Shown here one piece after another: positions 46,076 to 56,258 of a stretch of DNA of 64,000 nt. The notes beneath the pieces were generated by a model. It did no database searches and had not been told where the DNA came from. It saw only the letters and a program-made list of their open reading frames with translations. Within the stretch, counting starts at the first letter, position 1. Each line of letters starts with the position of its first letter. The stretch is from Dendrobium chrysotoxum (taxonomy: Eukaryota; Streptophyta; Magnoliopsida; Asparagales; Orchidaceae), in contig CM034307.1 of NCBI GenBank assembly GCA_019925795.1, positions 12,855,197-12,919,196 on the forward strand, read 5' to 3'. Made by a program: the position numbers and the translations under genes.

Positions 46076-46775
46076 TAGGGGTTTAGCAGTAGGTGCATTT
46101 TGTGGAAATTGTTGATTTATGATTTGATCATCTGGTCTTGTAACTTGGGGTGAGTTCTACCCAAGAAAAAACTTGTGGTGAAGGCTGGTTAAGCATAACT
46201 TACTAGGATTTTATAAAAATAGGTCTGAGAACCATGGAACAATAGAATTCTTTTTCTTTTTTCTTTTTCTTTTTTTTTTGTTTTGGGGGGGAGAACCATG
46301 GAACAATAGAATTCTTTTTCTTTTTTTTGTTTTGGGGGGGGGGAGAGAGGAGGATATTTAGGCCAATTAAGGAAAACTCAAACAAACATCACATACATAA
46401 GACCTCTTTGTTGGTAGCCAAACCTCCTAACCATGAAACCAGGGTAAGTTGTGTGGAATAACAATATTTTAAATCAATTATGCCCATGGGCAATTCAAAT
46501 AACTTGATATTAAAACCTGGTAGCATGCAACAATAATCTGCATTGAGGAATATGTTATGGGCCATGGGATCTAATAGCTTATAACAAGATATTAACATAA
46601 TCTGAGGTAGCAAGGGTGATTTAAAAATTTGAAGGCCTAAGAATCCCACTCCCAACAATGACAATTCTTAGTAATTGATTAATCACACAGATGAAGGTAT
46701 GTATTAAATGCCTACTTCCCAAAGTTAGGGTCACTGGTCTAAGTCGGGAGGACCTAATGGGGGCTCATGCCCACC

Positions 46776-46808
<33 letters not shown>

Positions 46809-47949
46809 CCACCACCACCACCACCACCCTAGCCCACACCTCCATATAAGGTTACATTATCCATTATGAACAAGGTAGAACATATAGAGGAGGAAGCTAA
46901 TTTTGCTACTTTATCACTTATGGAGGATGCCAATGCATCTGCTTCATGTGAATCACACCCAAAATTGGCAATTCCTACTCGTATGGCTTGCAATCAAAGT
47001 GCCCAGGAGCTCACAACTTCAATTTAAATGACATAACGTAATATTTTTTAGCTAATAGCGATGAAAATGGATACATGTTGGAGAGTGATGCTGCTTCTGA
47101 TGAATAAGAAATGGAGGATGATCATGATTTCTCATAGGATCAAGCCACCAAACTCCATGAACAAGTCGGCAGTTCAAACCATAGAATCTCATGTGAGGAT
47201 GCCATTATGGCTTTAAATGATATGCTGGAATGATATAGAATTATGTGTTGAATGTGGATGTTATTAGAAGCTTAGGGAAAATAAGTGTATAAAATCCAAT
47301 GGCTCATCCATGAATGATGATCAAGATGAAGCCAATTGCACTCATGGTGTTTGTGGGAATGCCACAATATTATAGAACTCATATTTCCACAAAAAATTTT
47401 CCCCAAATCATCATCCTAGTAGCTCTTCTCCATATTTAAACATCCGACTACTCTATATGCTTGGAAGTCAAATGATATGATAGTTACCATACTAGCATTT
47501 ACACTTTTATACTCCTTCCTAATCTTTAATTAATACAATATGCAACTTTCAAGAATAACAACTAAACAAAACCTCATGTAGTAGAAAAATCAAAAGCACC
47601 ATGGATTCCATCTTCTAAGCTTCATTCTAAAAAGTGAAAAAGAATAAGTAATGTCAAAGAAGAAGGATTTCTCACTTGTAGAACCTAAACAAGAAGCATC
47701 TGGTCTCAATTTCTTGCTTGGAGATTGAAAATGAAAAATGTTTGATAGTGTTGGATTTTTTAATTTATTTTTTCTCATCAGTATGCCTCCCAGCATAGGT
47801 TTGGACAAGGTATTGAATGAAACAAGTAAGAATACAAAATAAATTATTTACTTTGGTTATATCAGTCTAAGTTAGGATGAAAAAATTTGAGAAATGTTTT
47901 GAAATAATATATTTGGGCTGCCGTTGTAAATGTTTCTAGATCTGCCACT
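46076..47949 (+). other. LINE middle region, decayed; tandem duplication and poly(C)
   Basis: No endonuclease domain could be made out. A 60-70 bp unit (GAGAACCATGGAACAATAGAA followed by T-rich and GTTTTGGGGGGG sequence) is repeated at about 46209-46350. A run of 30 C residues lies at 46777-46806, followed by ACCACC repeats. An acidic, Glu/Asp-rich open part at 46865-47150 would fit an ORF1 tail. Confidence 0.35.
46777..46806 (+). repeat. 30-nt poly(C) run
   Basis: An uninterrupted C tract followed by CCA/ACC repeats; lengths of such tracts are liable to assembly error. Confidence 0.9.
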
Positions 47950-48299
47950 AGTTGTGGCATGATGCCAACCCATTATAAGGAAACTCTGGTGGTTCTCAAT
48001 CCAAAGGTTAGCTATGATAATTCCCATGCTAAATATGAGCCTGTAATCTTGTGCCAGCAAATTTATAAAAGTCCATGCAAGATCCTTCATCCCTTATCGA
48101 TCTATATATGAACAATGTTTACTTTGCCAAGAGTTGGTGAATAAATTCAAGTATTAAGCAATGAATTCAAGTCTTATGGCGTTTAAACAAGATATGGAGT
48201 AGGCGTATGATTGCATAAGTTTGAAAACTCCACGTAAGATAGTGTTACTTATGATCTTCTTATTGAAATTTATTAATTGGTTTTCTCAATGTATCGAAT
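47950..48299 (+). pseudogene. LINE reverse transcriptase, N-terminal half
   Basis: The + frame gives MPTHYKETLVVLNPK (47965-48005), KYEPVILCQQIYKSPCKIL (about 48030-48085) and, after stops, MAFKQDME..AYDCISLK (about 48178-48225) and FINWFSQCI (48268-48298). These match in order the IP..WK.T.IVLIPK, YRPISLC...YK...KIL and FDMEKAYDR motifs of plant L1-type reverse transcriptase, including the first catalytic Asp. The gene is cut right after FSQCI by a CACTA transposon and resumes at 51533. Confidence 0.75.
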
Positions 48300-48302
48300 A
48301 AT

Positions 48303-48620
48303 CACTACAGGAAAACAATGAAATATCGGCGGACTTTCCGGCGGAAATATTTACACCGGAATCAACGACGGCATTTCTAGCGGATTGAACCGCCGGTAAG
48401 TTTACGGCGTATTTCCCGGCGGAAATACCGTTGGTAAGTTTCCGGCGGTTTAGCCGCCGGAAGTTCAACGGTTTTTTCAATATACCGACGCATATTCCAC
48501 CGGTAATATCCAGCAGATATTCGGCGGAAAAACCCGACGAAGTATTACCGGCGGATTATCTGCGGGTAATACGTCCGGCGTATTTTTCGCCGGAAAATAT
48601 GCTGGTAATCTCAATATATC
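48303..48620 (+). repeat. CACTA left sub-terminal repeats
   Basis: Some fifteen CCGGCGGA/CCGCCGGTAA-type units of 10-14 bp in both orientations follow the terminal repeat. Confidence 0.85.
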
Positions 48621-49030
48621 GACCCCGTGCCCTCGACTTCAGCTCATTCTGTTTAGGTCTCCGCTACCGACGACACGCGCCAGCCCTCGATCTCTGTCGA
48701 CGACGTCCCTCCCTCCCTTGATCAAGCTCGTTTGACGACGACCTTGCCCTCGAATTCCGTCGACGACCTCCCTCCCTCGCTCGCTAGGTGCCTCGCTCGG
48801 TCGCTCGCGCGAGATCCTCCGTCGATGATGCACGGCCGTGGCTTTGTAGGTAACTTTCTCCCTTTCGCACGCTCCGTTTCCTCCTGCCAGTTCGCCCTAA
48901 TTTGACAAAATTTTATGCTTGGACACAGTTCCACTTCCCTCTGTTGACGTTGGTCGCGCACGCCGGGAGCTCGATCGGTTGCTGTTTAGGTAACTTTATC
49001 CTTTTCGCATTTCTTTTTTTTTGTTAGCTA
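48621..49030 (+). other. GC-rich CACTA leader
   Basis: GC-rich, C/T-rich sequence with GTCGACGAC and CCCTCCCTC repeats between the sub-terminal repeats and the LINE-derived block. It looks like a 5' untranslated leader or promoter; two sequences, TAGGTAACTTTCTCCCTTTCGCA (48846 onward) and TAGGTAACTTTATCCTTTTCGCA (48986 onward), form a direct repeat about 140 bp apart. Confidence 0.5.
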
Positions 49031-49035
49031 GGTTT

Positions 49036-49822
49036 AGTCATGGATGTTCTCACTAGACATTTGCAAGAGGATGTACATTGGTGTATGCTTTTTGTTGATG
49101 ATATTCTTCTTGTTGATAAGACTAGAGAGGGAGTTGAAGGTAAACTTGATTTATGTAGGCCAACCTTATAGTCTAAAACCTTTCATTTGAGTAAATGTGA
49201 TGCACAAGATTGTGCGAATTATAGAGGAACTAAGTTAATGTGTCCTACTCTAAAACTGTGAGAGTGAGTTATGGAGCGTAGGTTATGGTGTGATGCTAAT
49301 GTTTCTCAAAATTAATTTGGATTCATGCTAGATAGGTCTACCTTAGAGTCTAAAGGTTTTCACATGAGTAGATCTAAAATAGAATATATGGAGTGCAATT
49401 TTAGTCGTAATAGAGCTAGTGAGTGGATTGTCACATTGGATGATCAAGTCATTAATAAGAATACACATTTTAGATATCTTGGATTTATTATTTAGAGTGA
49501 TGGTGAAATAGATGGGGATATTATCAGCAGAATTTATGTTGGATGGTTGAAGTGGAGGAATGCATCGGGTTTATTGTGTGATAGAAAAGTACCCCTCAAA
49601 CTTAAGGGAAAATTCTATTGTCGGGTACCGATCGGTACCGAGCGGTACTACTGTCGGTACCGAGTGGTACCGCGCTCGGTACCAAGCTCGGTACCGCGCG
49701 CCTAATGATGTGAAAAGGACCTGTAATGCTTTATGGTGCCGAATGTTGGCCAATAAAAGAGTAGCATAATTCTAAGTTAAGCGTTGCAGAAATGAGGATG
49801 CTCAGGTGGACGAGTGGTTGTA
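49036..49822 (+). pseudogene. Scrambled RTE-type LINE reverse transcriptase fragment captured in the CACTA element
   Basis: One frame, with stops, reads MDVLTRHLQEDVHWCMLFVDD (49040-49100, holding the catalytic VDD), ILLVDKTREGVEGKLDL, then after the insert ESKGFHMSRSKIEYMECNFS, FRYLGFII, GWLKWRNASGLLCDRKVPLK (49540-49600) and, after the GGTACC block, PVMLYGAECW and SVAEMRMLRW (49720-49810). This is the second half of an RTE-clade reverse transcriptase. A piece from further upstream in the same protein (NYRGTKLMCPTLKL to FGFMLDRST, about 49216-49342) is inserted in the middle and flanked by two copies of the SK.FH.S segment. The frame is kept across the join. Confidence 0.75.
49618..49706 (+). 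repeat. GGTACC palindrome cluster
   Basis: Seven CGGTACCG-type palindromes (one decayed, GCGGTACTAC) lie within 90 bp, dividing the LINE-derived frame between LKGKFY and PVMLYG. Confidence 0.85.
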
Positions 49823-49982
49823 CCCTTAGTATCAAATATAGATCATATTTATTCTCTCTATATTTTTCCATCAAACCTAGATAGGACTACCTTGCTATCT
49901 TTTTACAAATGGTATGTAACTATTTTAGCAAGTAATCGTAACTTATATCCTTATTGTCAATATTATATGTAGGCTATATATT

Positions 49983-50249
49983 ATGGATATCAGAACTCAA
50001 AGAAGTTGGATGTATAATCGATTGGCGCAAGGACAGAAGACATTAACTGATGAGTTCATTAGAGGGGTGTATATTTTTATTCAGACAGCTTCTCAACTAC
50101 CCAACTTCATCTCAGATGGGAAGTTTCGTTGCCCATGTTCTAAACACAAAAATCAGGTGCACCTTAGCCCAGATGACGTAACTGTTGATCTATATCGTCG
50201 AGGTTTCATGCCAGATTACTGGTATTAGACTTCTCATGGTGAGTACGAA
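49983..50249 (+). pseudogene. CACTA TNP2-type transposase, N-terminal (transposase-associated) domain only
   Basis: The ATG at 49983 begins MDIRTQRSWMYNRLAQGQ, followed by LTDEFIRGVYIFIQTA, FISDGKFRCPCSKHKNQ and DLYRRGFMPDYWY, then a TAG in place of an expected Trp codon, and TSHGE. This is the zinc-binding 'transposase-associated' domain at the start of TNP2 proteins (CPC..C pattern, RSWMY, GF.P.Y..W.SHGE). Only this first exon remains; the catalytic part is deleted. The match is clear by pattern. Confidence 0.85.
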
Positions 50250-50265
50250 TATATGTCTATTACAG

Positions 50266-50845
50266 AAACAAGTGCTAGGTAGAGAACTGACTCCTGTTGA
50301 ATTGCATAGTCATACCCATAAGCGGCAGGAGGACCAGCAATGGATTGACGAGCGTGCTAGGAGAGCCTATGTAAGCATATAAGTTAATTTTGGTGATATT
50401 ATGTGTAAATAGCATAACTTTTTTTTAACTTTCATAGGAGGACTATACACGGCTTCGAGAGAGTCAGGCTGCAGCAGGTGAAGATTCTTCTGCTGGATCA
50501 ACAGACTATTCTGACTACCGCACTTGGTCGCAAGCGGTAGGAGGAATGCAGCATGGCAGAGTATATGGATTAGGCTCGCAGGCCAATACATATGAAGGGC
50601 TGTCATCTAGTGGGGGTAGTTTTTCATCGAGTACCCATGAATCTTTATATACCCAATAGATAGCTGCCCTCACAGCTGAGCTAGAACAGATACAGAAAGC
50701 CCAAGCTGATTGGCAGATGTAAATGCAGCAGCAGCAGATGCAGATACAACAGCAGCAAGCTCAAATGTTAGAAGAAATGAGAAAGATGAGGGAGCAGATG
50801 AGTAGTGGTAGAAGTACAGCTGAGGATGAAACTGAATCAGAGTAG
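50266..50845 (+). pseudogene. CACTA second gene, C-terminal part (plant En/Spm 'Transposase_24'-like)
   Basis: An exon from 50266 (after TTACAG) reads KQVLGRELTPVELHSHTHKR and QWIDERARRAY and ends at 50370 with GTAAGC. A 67-base intron ends in TTCATAG at 50437, and the next exon (50438-50845) goes on in frame with EDYTRLRESQ, SQAVGGMQHGRVYGLGSQ, a Ser-rich part and a Gln-rich coiled-coil tail (QQQQMQIQQQQAQMLEEMRK). ELTPVEL..THKR, QW.DERARR.YE and G...GRVYGLGS are features of the plant En/Spm-associated protein family. Two stops (QQ-region TAA at about 50719 and TAG at about 50657) break it. Its upstream exons are missing. Confidence 0.8.
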
Positions 50846-51059
50846 ACATTATTAATCTATTTAACGGATGTAGACATATGTTTTTATGTGTTTTTTGGAC
50901 AAATTTATCTATTTGCTGTTTGAACATGTTTAGTTATTTGTTTATGACACTTTTCTTATCTCGTTGATGCTCTTCTGGTTTGTGTAATTGTTGATTTTGT
51001 GGAATATATATGTTGTTGCAATTTTTTGTATGCAGGTTTAAATATAGAAATCACTTTTC

Positions 51060-51529
51060 AAAGTGAGGAAGGTTTTTTTTTTCCGCTACAGTTTTCCAGC
51101 GGATTATCCGCCGGTAACCTTGACGGAAATTCGATATGACGAAATTTCCGGCGGCATATGCGACGGAACTACCGACGGATATTTCGACGGTAATATCCAA
51201 CGGTAATACTAGACATCGCTTTTTATTACGACGGAATATCCGCCGGAACTTCTGGCGGATAATTTCTGCCGGTATTTTCGGTGGTTATTACGCCAGAACA
51301 CTGCCACGGAAAAGGCGTCGGTTTGTCAAATATATCCGCCGGTTATCCGCCGGAACGTCCGCCAGAAATGTTTCCGGTGGAAAGAATGCGACAGAATGTT
51401 TTTTCCGACGCGCGTTTTACCGTCGGAGCAATTTCCGCCGGTAATCTGCCGGAAACCGATAATTTCCGTCGCATTTTTTACTTTATCGGGGGATTTTGTC
51501 CGCCGGTAATAGCTATTTTTCCTGTAGTG
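51060..51529 (+). repeat. CACTA right sub-terminal repeats
   Basis: More than twenty CCGCCGGAA/TTCCGGCGG/CCGCCGGTAA-type units in both directions, the counterpart of 48303-48620, ending in the terminal inverted repeat. Confidence 0.85.
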
Positions 51530-51532
51530 AAT

Positions 51533-52300
51533 CTATATTTGCACTAATTATTAATGGAAGATGATCATAGTGGATTGAATCTTGTTATAGTCTTTGATAA
51601 GGGTCTCTGCTCTTTCAATATCCATTCATTCTCTGCCCAAAGCTTCTCTTAAAGCAATACACCAAAGAGGGTAGCAACTTGGTGTGACGATTACCAAGAA
51701 TGCTGATTAGATTTCTCACATACTATACACAAATGAAATTATATTTTTTTTGGATGCCTCGCTGATGAAAAACAAGCTCATCAACTTTATTATTGTAGTT
51801 GGCAAGCCCAAAAAAACTAATAACCTAAAATCTACATTGTTTTCTACAAAGGCAAGATGAATTGAAAGTAATGACAAATTGCTAAAAACCTTTAATTTCA
51901 TAATATTCAATAAAGAAGAGTATTTGGATATCTAAATGGAAAAGAGGAAACTTGCAAGTCTAAATTTTTTTAAATCTCATTAAAAAATCTTGAGTTAAGG
52001 TTAACACATGGGACCATCGACACCTCTCAATTGCTGGAAGAGCCACACTATGTAAATCTTTCTTGTATACTCTTCTTACAAATTTTATGACTCATGCTGA
52101 GGTTTCTAAAAGTATTTTTCCACAAATTGAACAATTAAACCATAAGTTTATACGGTAGAAGGATCCTACCCACCATGGAATTTGTTATATTCCTAAACTT
52201 TGTTAACTCCTCGATTGGACCTTAGTGGTCTTGGATTCCATTCTTCGGTTCAACGGTGTCATCCTCATAGATCAAGACTTTCTTGCAACATAGTTTCCAG
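51533..52300 (+). pseudogene. LINE reverse transcriptase, C-terminal half
   Basis: This continues the LINE frame beyond the CACTA insertion: LLFQYPFILCPKLL (about 51608-51650, compare CPLSPYLFILCMEAL), then YTNEIIFFLDASLM (about 51722-51775), which occupies the place of the catalytic Y/FADD motif but has lost it, KNKLINFIIVVGKPKK, and after a gap HRHLSIAGRATLCKSFLYTL (about 52017-52075), the thumb-region LS.AGR..LI.SVL motif. Many stops. Confidence 0.7.
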
Positions 52301-52799
52301 TCATCAATAAATTATCATTAGTAGTCTGATTACAAAATATGGAAAAAATGTAGGCACCAACGATGTTAAACAAAAAAGTTCACCTATATATAAGATCCTT
52401 TGTGATGGTGCAATCACCCTTAAACCAATTTGGAGGTGGAGCATTATGAATGGAATGAATATTAGTATTCTTTATCATAGGTTAATCTATAATTAGCTAT
52501 TATTGAAATGGCCCATGTTTATGAACATAAACTTTCCTAAGACATTCACTAGTTGGATTTTTGAACAATGCAACAACTTGGAATGCTACAACTCTTCAAG
52601 AGTGATCCAAACATATTATAATGCAGTGTATTTTTTTATACAAACTTATCACAATATCTATGAAGACATTCCAGAACTTATTCAGAATACTCTTAGTATG
52701 ATAATCCAGGTCATATCTTTGATGAATAGTTTCCATCTAAAAGTGTTTGGGTTAATTGGATTCAAAATTTTCTTTAGCTCCCTCATGAAAGATTGTTTT

Positions 52800-52960
52800 G
52801 GTGGAGGTTATTTAATAATGTTCTACCCTCCAATTTTTAGTTGCATCATCATGGGCCAAGTGAAACCTTCTTATGCCCATGTGGAAACATTAATTTTTTA
52901 AGAAAAGTCAATCACATTGTTATATCATGTAGTAAGCTTAAGGAGCTCTTTCAAGGTCTC
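52800..52960 (+). pseudogene. LINE zinc-binding (zf-RVT-like) segment
   Basis: The + frame reads HHGPSETFLCPCGNINFLRK and NHIVISCSKLKELFQGL, matching the C.CG....E...H.F..C pattern after plant LINE reverse transcriptases. The part from 52301 to 52799 before it is decayed LINE sequence with an open stretch from 52503 (EQCNNLECYNSSRV) that I could not assign. Confidence 0.55.
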
Positions 52961-53219
52961 GATTCTTGAAGTATCTCTATTCAGCATTTTATAAATGTTG
53001 ACTAGCTCACCTGCTATGTTTAAGGAGCAGTTAATGTTGAACCAACAAAAGGTTGAATATATTATTGCATAGCATATCAATTTTTTTGAATCGAAAATTG
53101 AAAAAAGCATGGGAGACCGTATAAAACACCCATAATCCTTGCAACCAATGTCCTGAGTACATTGATTGGCATACTCTCAACTTTATCTTATTATGAAGCA
53201 ATGGGTAACACCCAGCCAA

Positions 53220-53520
53220 TTAGGTTATCTTCTCCAAGCTATTGGTTCCCTCCCCCTTTGGAATGTACAAAAAGTAATGTTGATGATGCTTTGTTGTCAT
53301 CCTATTCATCCAACATGGGCATTATAATATGAAATAACAAAAGTGAGCTAATTTTGGTGGCAATCAAGCATACAAAACATTGGGAAAATACTCAAGTCAA
53401 GTTGCAAGCTATTCTCTTCTTGCAAGTGTTTATTGAGCAATGGTTGTATAAGGTGCAAGGAATATTGATTTAAGGAGATAACATAAATGTTATCAAAACA
53501 CTGTAGCTATCTATGAAAGA
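53220..53520 (+). pseudogene. LINE C-terminal RNase H remnant
   Basis: With slips the + strand gives YWFPPPFGMYKK (53240-53275), NVDDALLSSYSSNMGIIIWN (about 53277-53335), LILVAIKH, QAILFLQVFIEQWL (about 53410-53455) and GDNINVI (about 53478-53500). These correspond to the W.PPP.G..K.N.DGA, G.G.I.RN, AEA.AL..A...A and E.D....V motifs of the RNase H domain that ends many plant L1-type LINEs. The Asp after Asn-Val and the Asp near the end are kept. Confidence 0.65.
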
Positions 53521-54638
53521 GATCATGTAGCAGATCAATCCGCAATAAGGAGATAATATTGCTTTTCTCACAAACTTTAACCAACTCACAATTACATTTT
53601 TAGAAATTGAAATAGGGTGGTGAATTTTTATGCTAAGACTACATTATAGAGTTTTTTTTCCTGGTAGGGGTTAGATGACATAAATCTTCCCTCTTCCTTT
53701 TATAGCTTATTAAGGGAGGAGAGTAATATGCATTGCCATATGAAATTGGTTTTGTTTATTTTATGATTGGCCAATGAAAAATTCATATTATCAAAAGAAA
53801 TAGTATATTAGAAATTCATAGTCCAAATAGAATAATATTAAGTTTGTACCTAAACTTTCATTAATTAACTATTATAAAATTTAGTTTTGTTTTGTGGATA
53901 GAAACTCAAGATTCATTTAGAGTTTATTATATAAGATGGTGGCTAACCAAACTTATGAATTATTCACACTTATTTTTTCAAGATGGTGGTTGATAAATTA
54001 AAGCTTTATTAAACTCAAATATATTAATTATCATGTTGTAAGCACTATGAAAACAAGTTGTTCGACTACTTTAAAGCTTTCCACAATCACAAGTATATAA
54101 CGAAAAGAATGAGAGAAAAGAAAGAGAAGGGAAGAGCGTAAGATGCTCTCGTATCATCAAAGAGAAAAGAGAAGGAGAATATCATCAATGTCTTATTCTC
54201 GATGTCAAACCACCATTTCTATACTATGAAGTTGCATTCCCTCTCAAACATTATCCAAATTAGAGTGATTTATAACTTTATTAATATAAAGTGTGATATC
54301 TCTCCTCGTATATATTTTAAAACTTAATGAAATATTTGATCTTTATGCGGAATAAACATAAGTCTATTTCACAAAATCTTGTTAGCTTGAGTATCTTATA
54401 TTTCAGATATTTAGTGTGGTTATTTTTTAGTCTTCATTTAATTTTTCCTTGATATTTTATCACTATCCTAGAATTTTTTGGCATTACCAACAAAGGAGAT
54501 AGAGGCCTTGAGCTTGCAGTTAGAAAGCAATCTTATTAGGTATAAATTTAAAGGTAGACACATATATCTTAAAGAGGTGAAAGAGGGTATGAAAGTAGGG
54601 TTAGGTCCCCTAAAATCAAGAGACTATAGGTTATGGAT
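53521..54638. other. AT-rich sequence, no recognised gene
   Basis: No poly(A) tail or target duplication for the LINE could be fixed. A purine-rich part (54100-54180) has AGAGAAAAG repeats. A 65-codon open stretch at 54478-54675 (+) with EIEALSLQLESNLIRYKFKG is not recognised. Confidence 0.3.
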
Positions 54639-54717
54639 TGTTAGTAAAAAATGTTGTGGTGTCATGGAAAGTTGATAGATGTGCTTGGTAAGTTAGGAAA
54701 TTGGCAACACTGGCTAA
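54639..54717 (+). repeat. 79-bp direct repeat, first copy
   Basis: It matches 56259-56336 at most positions: TGTTARTRAAARATR, TGTGGTGTCATGGAAAGT, GCTTGGTAAG and GGCAACA.TGGCTAA. Both copies start with TGTTA. They could be the starts of two decayed LTRs. Confidence 0.7.
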
Positions 54718-54897
54718 CTCCTTGATGTTATAACTTTATAACATTGAGGAGTTATGATTTATAAATCACTTTAGTAATATAGTACGCTTCTTTTTTATCA
54801 ATATACTAGGAAATGACATTTTTTTGCAGAGAATTTTGAATTATATTATTGATAGTAATTATTTTCAATGCTAAGATTCTTTTTCCTTTTGTTACAA

Positions 54898-54969
54898 TGG
54901 GATATTGCTAGGAAAGAACGGTTCAGAACAATCACCGGCAGCTACTATCGTGGTACTCATGGTATTATT
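54898..54969 (+). pseudogene. Fossil exon of a Rab1/RABD-type small GTPase
   Basis: The 72 bases translate to WDIARKERFRTITGSYYRGT followed by HGII(I), against the family's WDTAGQERFRTIT.SYYRGAHGIII, which holds the switch II region. The catalytic Gln of the DTAGQ motif is Lys here. In plant RABD genes this stretch is known to be a separate exon. The bases before it read CCTTTTGTTACAA, where an acceptor AG would be AA, and the bases after read ATATGC, where a donor GT would be AT, so both splice sites appear lost by G-to-A change. Neighbouring Rab exons were not found. Confidence 0.75.
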
Positions 54970-55379
54970 ATATGCAATCTTGGTCCTTAACTTACTGTTT
55001 GATTGATAATCAATTAAAGCTTCATTTGGGGTTGTTGTAATTTTTTTTTGTGGAAGTGATTGTAAAATTATTATGTTGAAAATAATATTTTAGTAGCTAC
55101 TTTTGACATTATAGTTTTTTTTCTTTTTGGAAAGTGGGATAGTTTGTTATTAAAAATAGCTTTAACCATAATTTAAAAAAAAATAGCAATAAAAATACAC
55201 CTCTAATACAAACGATGTATTTAAGCTAAAGTTAGTCTCAATACAAACCCTAATGCAGGGATTTTTCTTAATAATAAGACTTGGTGAGTCACTCCATTGA
55301 GGAGTTATAGATTTTACAAATTTATTAGGTGTGAGTCATTGTGCCTCCTTTCCTTAAGCAACTCTTCATTTGAATAACA
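54970..55379. other. AT-rich sequence with repeat word CATTGAGGAGTTAT
   Basis: No gene. CATTGAGGAGTTATAGATTT near 55290 echoes CATTGAGGAGTTATGATTT at about 54738, the right half of an imperfect palindrome (CTCCTTGATGTTATAA... ) at 54718-54750. Confidence 0.4.
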
Positions 55380-55870
55380 AAGGATTGGGATTATGATTTA
55401 AATGTTGGGTGGTGTCACAAAGGGTGTTATCTACCAATAGTGGATGATCATAAGGAAAAGAAGCACGAGGAATCACACAAAACTTCAGAAGATAATAATT
55501 TAGATTTAAAATTAGGGTGGTGCCACGAAGGGAGTTATATATCACTAATGGATAATTATAAGGAAAGAAAGCACAATGACTCACACCTAACCTTAGAGGA
55601 TAGGGATTTAGATTTAAAACTACGATAATGTCATGGGGGGCATTCTCCACCAGTAGCGAATTTAAACTAAGATATTGCCATGATGGGCATTCTCCACCAT
55701 AAGCAGATATCATAAGAAATGGTAGCATAGGGACTCAAACCTAATCTTAAAGGATTGGGATTTAGTTTTAAAACCAGAGTGGTGTCATGATGGGTGTTAT
55801 CTACCACTATCAGATGATTATAAGGAAAGGACGCATAGGGAATCACACATAACTTTAATATTTCTCTCAT
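55380..55870 (+). repeat. About 105-bp tandem repeats, four to five units
   Basis: Units contain GGTGTCAYRAAGGGTGTTAT, CTACCAMTAGYGGATGAT, ATAAGGAAARGAAGCAC and GGATTGGGATTTAGATTTAAAA. They start near 55408, 55515, 55625, 55668 (short) and 55780 and differ by many point changes. The open stretches across them are by-products. Confidence 0.7.
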
Positions 55871-56258
55871 TATAATTTACCTAATTGACCCCATCTCGAT
55901 TATAGTTTATACGGGTGACTAAGTAAAACCCTTTAACATATCGCTCTAAATTATTTTGGTCATTATTTATAATGGTTCAGCCTTCATTTACCCTAGTTGG
56001 ATCCTAATTGATTTGCGTGTAATCCGTTGGCCTAAATAGGACATATATGGACCAAGTGCTCCTGATTAAGCCGAGCTTAATCTCATTTTAGTTGATTGAG
56101 CGATGCAAACTTTTATGTTGACTACATGGACTGAATTGGTCCTTATCAAGTCAACTACCCCCATTAAATAACCCAATTGCTATGGTGTGTTGTCATTTTT
56201 TTTAATTAAGCAAGATTCTTGCTTATGCCCCTAGGAATAATGTCTTGTGGGGGGGGAT
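55871..56258 (+). other. Spacer ending in a purine tract
   Basis: No gene. GTGGGGGGGGATTG (56247-56260) directly precedes the second 79-bp repeat, as a polypurine tract precedes a 3' LTR. Confidence 0.4.

Larger units (their letters stand above)
48303..51529 (+). mobile_element. CACTA (En/Spm-type) transposon, non-autonomous, with captured LINE sequence
   Basis: The ends CACTACAGGAAAA (48303) and TTTTTCCTGTAGTG (to 51529) are the inverted repeats that name the superfamily. A 3-bp duplication AAT flanks them (48300-48302, 51530-51532). Sub-terminal parts (48320-48620, 51070-51515) are dense in CCGGCGGA and CCGCCGGTAA units in both directions, the usual transposase-binding layout. The 3.2-kb interior keeps only remnants of the two transposase-related genes and a block derived from an RTE-type LINE. 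Confidence 0.95.
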
